A stretch of DNA of 64,000 nucleotides from NCBI RefSeq assembly GCF_017562075.2, contig NC_054085.1, positions 5,413,184 through 5,477,183 of the forward strand, read 5' to 3'. The notes under the pieces are model-generated. The model was not told the origin of the DNA and searched no databases. It worked only from the letters and a program-made list of their open reading frames with translations. Below are positions 29,870-42,288 of the stretch, piece after piece; within the stretch, counting starts at the first letter, position 1; each line of letters opens with the position of its first letter. A program made the position numbers and the translations under genes. This stretch comes from Anopheles merus (taxonomy: Eukaryota > Arthropoda > Insecta > Diptera > Culicidae).

Positions 29870-32580
29870 TGTGGACAGAGAGAGCGACTTAAAGTTTGAT
29901 AAGCCAGTGAGATAAATCTACTTAAAGTCTATTTATTGCTCCTGCGTTCGGAGCTAAGGAGAGCCTTTTACCAATTTGAAAATTCACACGTCTGGTACTT
30001 GGATTGTATAGGACATTGCCAACACTAACAACCTAACAATGGTACACCATCCGTAGATTCCTCTGAGCGGCAAACGTACGTTACCCCTTATGTCTACAAG
30101 TTTCTGAACACTGTGACAGAAAGAATTGAACCATCAAGCATATGGTTTTGTGCCCGATTACATACAAATCTCTTTTCAAAACAGTGTCATAAAAAGAGTT
30201 TATATGGCCTTTGCGACCTTTTGCTAGCAATGGGGAACAAAAGAGACAGAGAAAGAAAAAATAAAACCCAGGACCTGTCATCTACAACCGTTCACGGCCA
30301 CAGCACGGTGCCGGATGGATGGATGTTACCGGTTTATGTTTTGTGTGATAAGGTTATGTTGTGTTTGGCGCACGAGCAAAAACAATAACATCGTGCCATA
30401 TGCACGAAACGCTTCAACGAAGCATGCGATGCAATGGAGCATTTTCCTCCAAACCTAATACTACGTCCATGCGTCATGGTATGTTATGTGTGTGTGTCTG
30501 TGTGTGTAAGTGAGTGTGAATGTAGGCGTGGGGAAAAACGTAAAGCTCAATGCTTCATCTCCGGTCGCTGAAAGCGTGTGCTTTCTAAGACGAAAGAAGA
30601 CAACTAGTTGAGAAGCGTCTCGTTCACAGTTGGAGCATAAATAGGACAGGAGACTAAACAAGCAGGCCGAGTTAGCAATTGTGCCACGCCAGGGATGGCA
30701 AACGGGAGAACGCATCAAATAATGGCAACGTCATCAGCACGTCACGAACAGAAGTTTGTTATCATAACAGCCCCTAGTACGTATAGTAGCAAAGCAGCAT
30801 TTCGAAGTTGGTTCGTCAAAAAATATTCAGCAAGCAGGAAAGCACCAGCATGCGGAAATGTACGATACAAACAGCAAAAACTACCGAAAACTGAGTAACA
30901 GCGTAAGAGATTTTCGATTGTGTATGCGTTTATAGTTATGACTCTTTTTTCGCTTTGCTAAGAGATGGAGGACAAAACATACTTGGTGATGGTGTATCGA
31001 GAGACGCGAGAGACAAACACGTTCGCTTTTGATACGATATGTATTTGAAAGTTGGCTGACATGTTTCATTGTTTATTATTATTTCTTCCTTCGCGCTTCT
31101 TCCGAAAAATCGAACCTATAGGCTGCTACTACTACTGCTAAACGTATCGTCAATTTACTGGCAGTGGCATGTGATTAGATTCGAATTGTCTGATAGGCTA
31201 CAACCACCCGTCGTGGTGACACATCGTCAGAGTGGCAATCGAGTAATGGCCTTCAGGTTGTACGCAAACTGGCAGCCGAACAAATCGGCAATACAACGTT
31301 AGAAAATAAAAATAAACAGCTACAGAAGAATGTGTGGCGAAAAGTTTTCCTTTCAGCATCACCCATACTACACTTTCTTCCAAATGTTGCGAACGAACTA
31401 AGTTTCAAGTTTGCACCTCGGAATACGCCGATCGTTTATAAAGAAAGGGTTCGAAGAATCTTCTGCTTCTTGCGTTTTCGTGATAAACTCGTAGCACGGC
31501 GGGTGTCCTGCAAGTTTTGAAGAAGTTTCAACAAACTGTCAGTACAACGTGTAGCGTTTTAACAGAAGCCTCGGTTGTTATGATGCAGGCGGGATGCAGC
31601 GCGTCGAAGTATGACACACTGTTGACAGTTCGATTGTGCAGCTGAAGCAGAAAAAGTTTAACGTGCTGTTTCCTTTAAACCTATCATGCCGAAGTTGATA
31701 GCATCTCCTGCAAAACGTACGTTGTGAGGTCGTGAAGAGGTTGTGGTTCCACAAAAGTTATTTCAGGATGGTGTACATTAAAAGAGCTGAAAGAATACTT
31801 TGACCATTGATCGTTTGATTTTTTTTGTACGCTGCTGGCTGAAGTATTGTCTCACAACCTAGCTCAGTAGTATGATAGCGTATAAGGAAATTTACATATG
31901 GGGATATTCCAAATGGGATCATGAAAATGTATTTGTTATATTACATCGTGGTCATGCTTTCATTAAAATATTACACCCATTTTTTAAATATTCGTTCGAG
32001 TGTACAAGATTCGTGTATCAATCAAGCCACCTAAATATGTTTACCCTTATCTATTAAATTCTGTTTCAAATTATTTTTAAGCTTTCAAGATATTACGCAT
32101 GAACTTTACTAGGACGTTTTAATAATGCATTTGCGTCTTTTTTTTAAAACACGGCTAGATTGGTATAAACAAATTTTACTGTGGTAAATAATTAACAAAT
32201 TACCTTTGATCTTTACACAAAAATATATCAGATTGTTACAAAACTCACTTATTTTAGGAATTAAATTTTTGTACATTTTTTCCATTTCCCTTCTTCATGA
32301 AATGTAGGGCTTTAATTGAGCAGAGAATGTACTGTCATCGGGTGAACGAAAGACTTCCATCAACTGCCGAAGATGCATCCGTCACTCCGTAACAGTGCCA
32401 TAAATTCAACCCCTACGAGCTAATTCACTCAAGTAATTACCGTACGACCCATTACTTATGGCCCCAGAACCCGTTCTACCGGCAGAAAATCCACCTTCAA
32501 TGGCGATGACGGCGAACAGAAGCTACGAAACTGGAGCAAATAGTAACCAATGTCGGTGACTTGGCAGCGACATCACTCAG

Positions 32581-32598
32581 TGCCTGTAATCACAGGCA
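32581..32598. repeat. 7-bp hairpin
   Basis: TGCCTGT and ACAGGCA enclose the loop AATC. It sits 25 bp before the CCTAA tract. Confidence 0.55.
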
Positions 32599-32623
32599 TC
32601 GCCATCGCACATCAAAATCCCAT

Positions 32624-32653
32624 AACCTAACCTAACATAATCTAACCTAACCT
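32624..32653. repeat. short CCTAA (TTAGG-like) tract
   Basis: AACCTAACCTAACATAAT followed by CTAACCTAACCT gives four intact CCTAA units in 30 bp, the complement of the TTAGG telomere repeat of many insects. Flies and mosquitoes do not use TTAGG telomeres, so this is at most a relic or a chance short array. Confidence 0.6.
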
Positions 32654-34973
32654 CTGGGAATGGCACGAAACCGAACCATGACCGGTTTTCATCAGAACGC
32701 TGACATGATGTCGCAGGAAGCAACGGATGAAACGAACCAGAAAGTGAAGTACATGTTCTTGAGATCTTACAGCTTTCTTATTTGGCCGGGTACTGCGACA
32801 ACGCCGCCGTGGACGTCATTAGCAAACTGAAGCTGAGGTAGGACAAAGTGTGTATACATGCTTCATCTAGCACTAGAGGATGCAACGCTGTGCCAGGGTA
32901 CCGCTCGTTCAGACAAGCCGTAGAAATGGATCGTTTATCCAGCGACCCGGCTGTGTTCTACGGGCGACGCAAGCTTTATCCGAGCGGACGCAAGTAAGAA
33001 AGAGCGCGCGAAAGGGCACCCTGTTCCTAATGCTATTACATGATAATTATTTCGCAAATAAATTAGACGCCTACATCCGACCAGCCAACCACTAACCCGA
33101 GCATGTCATTCTACACCAGCGTAACCAGTGTACGTAAAAGGATGGTACCGACCGACCGGTTCGCCCTTGTGGCTACATGTTTCATATTCCACCACTTGTG
33201 GACGTCATCTTGGGACACTACCACAGCAACGAAAACGGACAGTTGTAATTGTGTACATCGGTTCCTGAGGGCGAAAATGTCCTTCATCAGGAAAAAGCAA
33301 CTCAACGTGATGTGTCTTGATGGGGAGATATTTCTTTGCCGGAGTCAGATTTATCCGCACACTGGGACGGGCCCGGAAAGGGTAAAGTGTCGGTAAATGA
33401 GAAACGTGCCTCGGCATAAATCTTCGTATGGAGAGGTCTTAGCATTTCAATTTGTTGCTTTTTTACTCACTCTCTTGATGTTAGTTTTCGAGGGAAACTT
33501 TCCCGCTTCTGTTGCAGCTACAACTGTCGTTGTTGGTTTGGTGCTGTCATGATCAGCTTGCGAAGGATGATAGCTTGCAAGGAAAAAACCACATGAAAGA
33601 GGCAGATTGTTGTTTTCTTTGCGCACCCTTCGCCTTTCACCCGTAAGAACGCTGAACTGTAAAGGTGAAGGCATGAAGAAAGGTTCATCAGGGTACCCAT
33701 CCACCCTTCACAAGTGCATTCAGCAAGAGGCAGGTTAAAAAAAGTGGACATGGATATAGTGAGATAGATGGACAGCTTTCATCGTTGTCATTTCAAGGTT
33801 TTCATGCCTATTTTGCATGACGTTTTTGAAGTGCCTGTATCCCGATTCCGCCTCCGGTAAATATATAAGACCATGTGTAAACCAAGCTTTTATGAAACTG
33901 CATTATACATATTTGTTCCCATCATACGAATGAAAACTGATACAGCAAGCCCTACCAAAATATTTTGTTGTTGCTTTTAACACTCTGTGCGCTGTGTCAA
34001 ACGTTTTCGATCCTCAGCTTTTTTCACTCTCCTTCTCTGTGATTGATCTCTCAGCAACTCTCAGCAGAGCGTATTACAACGGGAATAAAAAGAGAGCACA
34101 TATTGCAGATGCGATCTTAAGCCAATGAGACACTCTCACCGCTCTCTTATATTTTACTGTGTTCGCCGTAGAACGCTAATGCAAAAAGCCAGCGCCCAAA
34201 GTGTTAAAAAGTAGTGCCAGTCAAATTTACTCAGAAAGCTCTATCAAATACAACCATCGCAGGTTTGACTAAGATAATAAACTAGTAAGATACCTGACCT
34301 ATTAAATCCTGGTCAGCATCCAAAACCACTTAGAAACACAGTGTTTATTTTAATATTAAAGCGTTTTATATCTTTACTTGTGCTGCATGCTGTGACAATA
34401 AGCAAGGTAATCAACGAAAACAAAACTTATGTTTCTTTGAACGCTATTCAACGATTCATAAGCAAAATTATCGATTGAAGGTCTAAAATGTATTATTCCC
34501 TCATTTTCAAATAAAAGTTTACTGCTTGTATGTGCTTTACATGTTTAGATTTTAGAATGTTAGACGAATTTAAAAAAATAGAAACAGTTGTCTAGCTTTA
34601 TTACTCTTCGAAAATTAAAAGAAAAACTACTGCAAATAAATGAAACGAGTTTTATAAGAATATGTGCAAAAGTGTTTTGATTAGCTCTCAATCTACAGCT
34701 TTGTTAGTCAGAAAATATTTTAGGTTATATTTAATTTTTTTTCGTCGTTGTTTGGTTTGGTCTTAAGATTATGAAAATATTCATCATGGTGGTGTCGATA
34801 GTTCGAAATTTAAAATACTATGGAGGCGCCCAGTATTTTACAAAAACTTTCATGCAACATTTGAATGTAAAAAGCAAAATGTATCATACGGATATTTGTT
34901 TCATCAAAGCTAATACACTCGTGAAATTATTATATTTTGGACAGGTTTTAAATACAATGTCAAATACATTTAT

Positions 34974-35162
34974 GTAGGGCGGTCCCGTGGTACAGTCGTC
35001 AACTCGAACGACTCAGTAACATGTCCGTCATGGGTTCAAGCCTAGAATGGACCGTCCCCCCGTAGCAAGGATTGACTATCCGGCTACGTGGTAATGAATT
35101 AAGTCACGAAAGCCTGTATAGGCCGGCATGTCCGCATAGGACGTTGCGCCAAATAGAAGAAG
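34974..35162 (+). mobile_element. SINE with tRNA-like head and tail type B
   Basis: The head resembles the other SINEs (GTGGTACAGTCGTC A box, GGGTTCAAGCC B box), but the 3' half differs: after AAAGCCTGTATAGGCCGGCA it ends in GCGCCAAATAGAAGAAG. The target duplication AATACATTTAT is at 34963-34973 and 35163-35173. I treat it as a separate subfamily sharing the head with the copies at 11862 and 25181. Confidence 0.85.
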
Positions 35163-35173
35163 AATACATTTAT

Positions 35174-36098
35174 ATCAAGAGGTAATCATCCGGAACTAAA
35201 AAAACAGATGGCATGGAGGCGCCTGGTAAATTACAAAAGAATGAGCTGAAGGATACTTCTAAAATCAGAGCTCAATCGAAGCAACAAATCAAAGCAACAT
35301 TCTAACTTATCATAATCTTACTATTTATTTTCAATTTTGTCTTATTATGATTTTTTTCATGATTTGTTAGAGTGGGTAGACAAATATTACTAAAATAATT
35401 TGCCAACATAAAAATTCTCCACATTTAAAAACGTTATTGCATCACTCAGATATCAGATGGAGCAAAAAATTAACACCAGTGAGCAACACACATATATATT
35501 GTCATTATTGCTGCTGCATCGATTCGACACCACCTTGACGCGGTATAAACCTGTCCGGAAGGCTTTTGGATGCAGATAGCATTAAAGTGATTTAATATTG
35601 TCCGTGCAACTAGCTGCAAATGTGACATTTAAATAACATTACGCACACATCATAAATTCCACACATCGTTCATCTGCATGTATCTATCTCTTTTCATTAC
35701 TTGGAAAGTGTACCTGTACAGATGTTCAGCACCTTTTCAACATTTTTTCATTAGTAGTTGCAGTGTATGGAATCCATTCTAGTGGTAAGCTTTCATGACC
35801 TTATGACTGTTTCTGACAGGAGATTAACTGGTGCACGGTGATACATCATATGAAAATAAAATCTCAAATGCTACTAAAACTCGTAATCGTTAAACGAAAA
35901 CCATGTGGACGTACGTATACACTTGAAGCGTTGATAAACAGTGGTGTGAAGTTGATAGCACTTTGGAGTACGCATGTGTCATGAATGCTTCAATAACTGC
36001 TTTGAAAAAATAAGTTAATGAATAAAACGTAAATTTATTACGTAATTTTATGACATATTAGTCGTCGACCTACTACAAATATTCACACTTAAACTTTA
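35174..36098. other. gene-free stretch
   Basis: No gene. Near its start (35214-35240) is an imperfect copy of the TGGAGGCGCC..TTACAAAA phrase also seen at 34819-34846, on the other side of the SINE. Confidence 0.45.
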
Positions 36099-36304
36099 GC
36101 CGGTCTCATTGTACAGTCGTCAACTCGTACGACTTAACAACATGCCCGTCATGGGTTCATACGTGCCGCCATACGTGGAACTGACTATCCTGCTATGGGG
36201 GCGGGAGGGGGGGTAATCGAAAAAGTCAATGAAAGCCAACCCCATAAGTGGTACAGGCAGGCCTTGACCGACAACGGTTGTTGAGCCAAAAGAAGAAGAA
36301 AGAA
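36099..36304 (+). mobile_element. SINE200-like copy with damaged B box
   Basis: It matches the 11862 and 25181 copies, but about 14 bases are missing from inside the B box onward: GGTTCA runs straight into TACGTGCCGCC. It also has an expanded G-rich stretch near 36196-36212. The AAG tail is present, and the target duplication is not clear. The B-box loss should prevent Pol III transcription. Confidence 0.85.
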
Positions 36305-36514
36305 ACTAAACCACATATAAACCTAAAGTTTGTAAAAAAATCAACTTTGACCGGACAAAGTTCTTTCAACTTCTGAAATTGAAACGATAGATTTATAATA
36401 TTACAAGTTTTTCTTAACTAACTATTTTGCTTTGTAATAAAAACGATATTTTTTTAATTCGAGAAAAAATCGGACTTCTGACCGCCGTTGACCAACTGTA
36501 CCCCCTTAACAAAA

Positions 36515-36585
36515 ACTAGCTATCTGACTGCGTGGTACTAATAAGTCCCAAAATCATGCATAGACCGGAAGTATAATAAGAAGAC
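36515..36585 (+). mobile_element. SINE 3' fragment
   Basis: The stretch from AACAAAAACTAGCTATCTGAC through GCATAGACCGGAAG to AATAAGAAG resembles the 3' half of tail-type-B SINEs, strongly decayed. It lies 210 bp after the SINE at 36099-36304. Confidence 0.5.
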
Positions 36586-39500
36586 ATTATAGACCAAATC
36601 AAATCTGTTGTAAAATAATCCAGCCTCTCTCAGATTTAATTAGACAGATGGCTGCATCAGGTGAAGAAAACGATTCCAACCTTCTTGACCCAGTAAGAAA
36701 GTCGAAAATATTAAATAGCCAACGAGCCAAGGACCTGAAAAAAAAACTTGCTGCATCCTTTCAACCCTTTTTATCTTTTTTATTTGATGTTTCGTTGCAC
36801 GATAATACATTTTCGCACGGTGGTCGTCGAAAATTCTGTTCAACCTTTAGGTGGACGTAGCTTAAAAAATAATATGAATATATTTTCTCAATTTTTTATG
36901 ACATACGGAAGAAATCAATAGACGATCGTAAACAATGATGCAAAGAAAAATTTACTGAAAAATGTTAAAATCCCATGCATTGCACTTGTTTTTAGTTGCT
37001 TGTTTTGTGCTATTTTTAGATTCTTATTGTTATTGCGTAAAAAATAAGTTAAAAATCTTTCAATAACTTATTTCTCATATAGTTTAAAAGCTTTGAAGTG
37101 AATCTCTTGCGTTGGCACTAAGACGATGCAACATTTTAAGAATCTTAAAATCATTTTATGAGAGCAGTGAAATAAAAAGCACTTTAACACTACATGCTCA
37201 CCAAACACACGCACACATTTCTAGATGTAAGTAACATAAAACTTTGATCATTGACTCAAAACTCGTCTGGCTAATCTAGTTTAGAAGCTACTGTAACCTG
37301 ATGGATCGTTCACTGGCTATGATGGATTGCGCTGTTTCTTGATGATGACGGTGGATGTTTTTTAGTCAATACGGTGAAACAGTCGCTTTATGCTCTACCG
37401 TAGCTGCAAAAATGGACGTGCATTTTTGTCGTCATTTTACTGCGCATGGGAGATACATTAGAGAATTTTACAGCCTTAAAGTTGTTTTATGCCAATGCCC
37501 TGAAGATTGTAGTTTATTTTTGTAGATTGACTTTCAACAGTCGATTTTGTGTTGAAGTGTTTATTAAGTTTAAGTGGATGTAAAAAAATTTATAAAAAAG
37601 TCACATTTTTTATTATAAAACTATCACTTGAATTTTTGAAACCCCGTCAACATCCATTTCACATCACTGGTAACAATTGCTTATAATTTGATATTTTGAA
37701 AACCCATTAACTTTCATTCCACTTCATATTATTGGATAAATATGGTATTTGAAAATCACTCCTTACCTCTTTCATCCAGCTCTGCTGTAATACTGAATGC
37801 TTCCCTCGCAATAAACTCCAGTGGCACTGTTTGAGCTACATTATCGATATATACGTAGCAAAAGTGTTCGAATAAAAAGTAGCCCAACTGCAGATTGGAG
37901 CACAATCACCGTACCGCAACCACATTTTCACCGCTGCAATCCGCGGAAAACGCAGTAAATTTTTATATAAATTGGAATTTTATGTACCACGGAAAATCCC
38001 TACCGGTTGGTGCAGTTGTCCGCAAGTTGGTGCAAAAAAGTCATCCCTATCCCTGAGTCGTTAACGATCACAGCAGACGTAACCAGCGTGGCGTAAAATC
38101 CGGGCATGATTTCGCTAATGGATGACAGAGGATTTTAGTCCATCGATCTACTCTCACACCCAAGCGTTGGAAGCGTCGATGTGTTTAGATTTTGTTTTGT
38201 GCTAACACTAAGCATATTGGACCAATTCTTTTCTGTATATAGAGGAAAGTAGGTTGTGCATGAGATGAATCACGTAATATCAAGTGCAGGCACGGTATTG
38301 TTTCGCTTTCCTCATAAAAAAGAGTAACACCGTTGTCAACTGAGCACCTTTTTTCTGAACAATCGCTCGACTTACACAACAATTTTCCTTATGGCTGTTT
38401 GGCGTTATACCCTTGTCTAGGGTTTAAATAAATTTCAACTGCAATAGAATACCAGCAATATATTTCATTGACACTAGCTTTAGACCGTAATCTTCTTAAT
38501 TGTCCAAATATGTAGCTCAATTGAAAATAAAACGAAATATTTGTGAATTATAAATTCGGTAAGCATCGGTTCATTGAAAAAAAAAAATTTGTAAAGGATT
38601 GATAAGTTTCTATGTTTTTCCTAGTTTAATTACTTTACTAGAAATTAAAAGAAGATCCTGTATATTTAGTAGTACAGTACAAATAATTTATTGAACAATC
38701 AATTGATCGCATACTACTGTAAACAAATCATTTCAATACAAACAACAACACAATTATACTAGTTACCTTAAATATATAAACGAAGAAAATTTAGCAGTGT
38801 GTCTGAGATGAGATGTGTTTAACAAGTAAAGCTTTGAAATATTGTGTTGGAGATATGTTTAAAGCCATGAAGAAAACTATACGGTCACCTGGATTTTTTT
38901 CTGAATTTACGATGGTATCTAACAATACATGAAATATCCACCGAAAGACACGCGAAAAAATAAAATATGCTCATTCTGGTTTACAAAGTATTTTTGCTTT
39001 AAACTTCTATAAATTATGAAACTAAATTTTGAATGTTGTGGTAAATTTTAGTAATGTTTTACTTCATTTTGTCACACACCTGTAGCACCTGAAATCATTT
39101 TAAGAAGCATCGTAAGTAGTAAGTTGCAGCATAAGCAAGCAAAACTAAAATGGCAGACAGTCAGGTCATTTTTCCTAATACATTGTCGCTGGTTATCTAA
39201 CATCAATTAAGATATATCATGCGGTTCATGCTTCATAACAAAAATAATGTAGTATGCGTCATATATCATAGCGAAGAAGATTAAGCATATGTATTTATGA
39301 GATCAAATACATATATGCATAATTTAGAAGTATTATCAACCTTAGAGTCGGGACTTTGAGTTTCAAGAGTTGTTTTTTATTCTGAGATTGGTGAATGTTA
39401 AAAAAATAGATAAATAACATAGTCAATAAATATCTCGAATGTTAAATGAATCGAATCGAGTGTTTCATTTAAGAATCGAGATAAATTATTTCAGCAATCT

Positions 39501-42085
39501 TCATTTTCGTAAGACCACTAGTCCTATCAAAACCCGTCCAGATTGCTGGGTTCAAAATAGAAAAAAAACGAAGACCGAAAATCATAAAGCAGGAAGAGCA
39601 CACCAAAAGCATGAAAAGCTCAATTCGCATAGTTAAACTCTGGATCAAACAAATCTCCCAGCTTGAATCAAGCTGAGTGCATGGACGATCGCCTCGCGGG
39701 AAAGATAAATTATTCATTGGAAGTCAGGAATCGAGGCACATCGGGATGGCGAAAGTAAATAACGACAAATACCAAGCATTACTCAATCTTTATTGGCAGT
39801 CAAATCAGGCCAAGGACCGTCTGCTGTTGCCTTCTGTTAAATGTGGAGATTGAGACTGGGCAGTATTTTAGGAATTCTGATCTACATTATTCGTGAGTTT
39901 TGTTGCTACTTTACAAACAATGAATAATTTCTTTGAAGATAATATAATCAAGCAATAAAAATAAAAACAATAAGAAAAATGCATCAAAATGTTTAATTTA
40001 TGTATAAAAGGACAACTGTTTGACCAGTATTTACACATACGAGATTATTTGCTAATATCTCAAACTATGTTATAGTAGGACCCGTGATACATTAGGTGTA
40101 GAACGGAACCAGAACATTAGGTGTTCGAATTTCACTCACCAAGCAGAACTTGATTTCATTTCGCATAAATGGAACAAAAATAAATCTCTGTGCGTACTAA
40201 TGTACCAATTACTTTTCATTTCTTGAATTGAAATAATTAAAGTGCTGTTGAACCACTATTTTACCATTTACCATTACCAAGCTAAACAATTTTAAATAAA
40301 TTGTTTGTAACAGATTAAAGATTTTCTCAATATCACTCTATTTAACTACCGAATTTGTAAACAGATATTTCACCGAAACAATAATGCACACCGCTAAAAG
40401 TACACCTGCTGTATAGCCTTACATTTCAATAGTCGAAGAATCGCAGAAAACTCTGTTCATTTAACAAAAGTTGTAATACTGTCATATCCTTGACAAAGCA
40501 TGGAAAAGGGCGAAATTACTGGTCATACGTAGAATAAGATATTCACAACGAAATGTAACATTTTTAAACCTGTATGGGGTAATTATGTTTTGGAGAATGC
40601 TCGTGACAGGTTTTAGAACCATTTTCCATCGTTTCATATCTTTTTCCTAGTACCGCATTCCCGGTCGTGTGGTGTGAGGCTATTAATCTAATTGTTTCCT
40701 TCCCACGTGCGGTTCTACGGTAGCGTTCTTTAATACCGGGTCTGTCTGCTCTGTTCGGTAGCTTATTTAATCTTTGCAGATGACTTTGCAACCCCGCAGC
40801 GGAACATAATGAGGTTCATTGTGGCGTCAGCGTGACGCCTATGCACCTGATATCTTTGCTCACCAGTCTGCGGGTAGTTAGCTTAAAATAGGAGAACATT
40901 TCCGGGCGTGAAAAGTGTTTTACATCTAGGAAGATTGTACTTTTAAAAGAAAAAAAAAAGGTTTCTCGCATTTCATGCTGGTGCTCAACAGAAAAATATC
41001 ACAACCTTTTTATTAATAGACTTTCAATATAAGTTTTTTTACCTTTTTTCAAATTGAAAAGATAGAAAACTTTATGAAACTATGTTTTAACATAGCTAAT
41101 TTTCATTATTGAACTTACTTCAAACGATTGAAAAATAAAAATATTAATTTTGTTTAATACACTACCCATGAAAAATATCCTAATTTTACTCTTATGTTTT
41201 ATACTTATATATTTTATAGTCTACGCAAATTCGCACCCGAACGTTACTTGCCAGACTATGTTATATGACGTTAATGAAATTTCATCTCGCAAACATCTCA
41301 AACATGATGAGTAATATGTAACTTTTGCAAAACAGAATAATTTATACCACTGTTTATATCTGCTGTAAGGGTCATATTTTCTTTCTAAGACCGATATTTT
41401 TTCATTCTTTATCCCAAGACTTACCAGTAATATTGATTTCCCAAAAGTTTGGTATTTTTTTTTAAATCTTACACGCTGATTGCCCAAACTGCTCACACAA
41501 CGCTAGTAATTATTCAGTTGCGTTTTCGGTCTTACAATGCTCTGAAGTGACTCGTATGCCACCCTTCAACTGGACCGAAACATGTTACAATGCATAGGTC
41601 TCGTTCAGAGAAAAGGATACTCTCAAGTTTCAACATCAACATCATACAAAGCCAATACTAAGAAAAGCCATGGTGATGAAAAACGACGATATAGTTATGG
41701 TACTTTCTTGTTGTTGTATTTTTGTGTGTCAAGAGCAGACATGGAACGGTACGGAACAGTTATGATAGAGTTGCCTGCTGAAGAATGTTAAAGATTTTAC
41801 CGAGTCAGTTTTTGACATATTTCCCGGTAAATTGTTTCAGTTTTGGACATGTTGTTATTCATGCTGTGCAATCTTGAAGTTGGTTTTACTTTTACTGATT
41901 TTCTTTCATTTATCTTATTCTAATGAAGATCAATTTACAAACATGGGTAATTGCTTACGTATACTACATGTCGTCGACTAAAAAAGTTTTAAACAGGTCT
42001 TGATTTTTTTCTGGAGTTTTGTTGAACTATTGTTTACATTTCTTAAACATCATAAAATATAAACAATAATCGTAGGAATATTTTC
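36586..42085. other. gene-free AT-rich stretch
   Basis: Nothing recognisable: very AT-rich, with A/T runs and no open frame resembling a known protein on either strand. Confidence 0.5.
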
Positions 42086-42288
42086 CGACCGGTCACGAGA
42101 TACAGTCATCAACTCGCACGACTTAACAACAAGTCCGTCATGGGTTCAAGTCCTGAATGGACTGTGCCCCTATACGTAGGAATGACTATCTTACTATGTG
42201 TAATCAATACGTGACTGAAAGCCTGGAACCAACTAGTGGTACGGGCAGATATTGACCGACGACGGTTGTTTTGCAAATGAAGAAGTAT
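42086..42288 (+). mobile_element. SINE200-like copy, diverged
   Basis: GACCGGTCACGAGATACAGTC begins the head, with a B box GTTCAAGTCC. The 3' part resembles tail type A (GACGACGGTTGTTTTGC) and ends in a short AAGAAG. It has many substitutions and no clear target duplication. Confidence 0.8.

Larger units (their letters stand above)
29077..34962. other. gene-free stretch
   Basis: No gene supported. It contains a GA/G-run microsatellite at 29787-29869, a short GT tract near 30484-30510, a small hairpin at 32581-32598 and an adjoining CCTAA tract at 32624-32653. Open frames of up to about 97 codons around 33100-33750 occur on both strands and match nothing I know. Confidence 0.45.
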
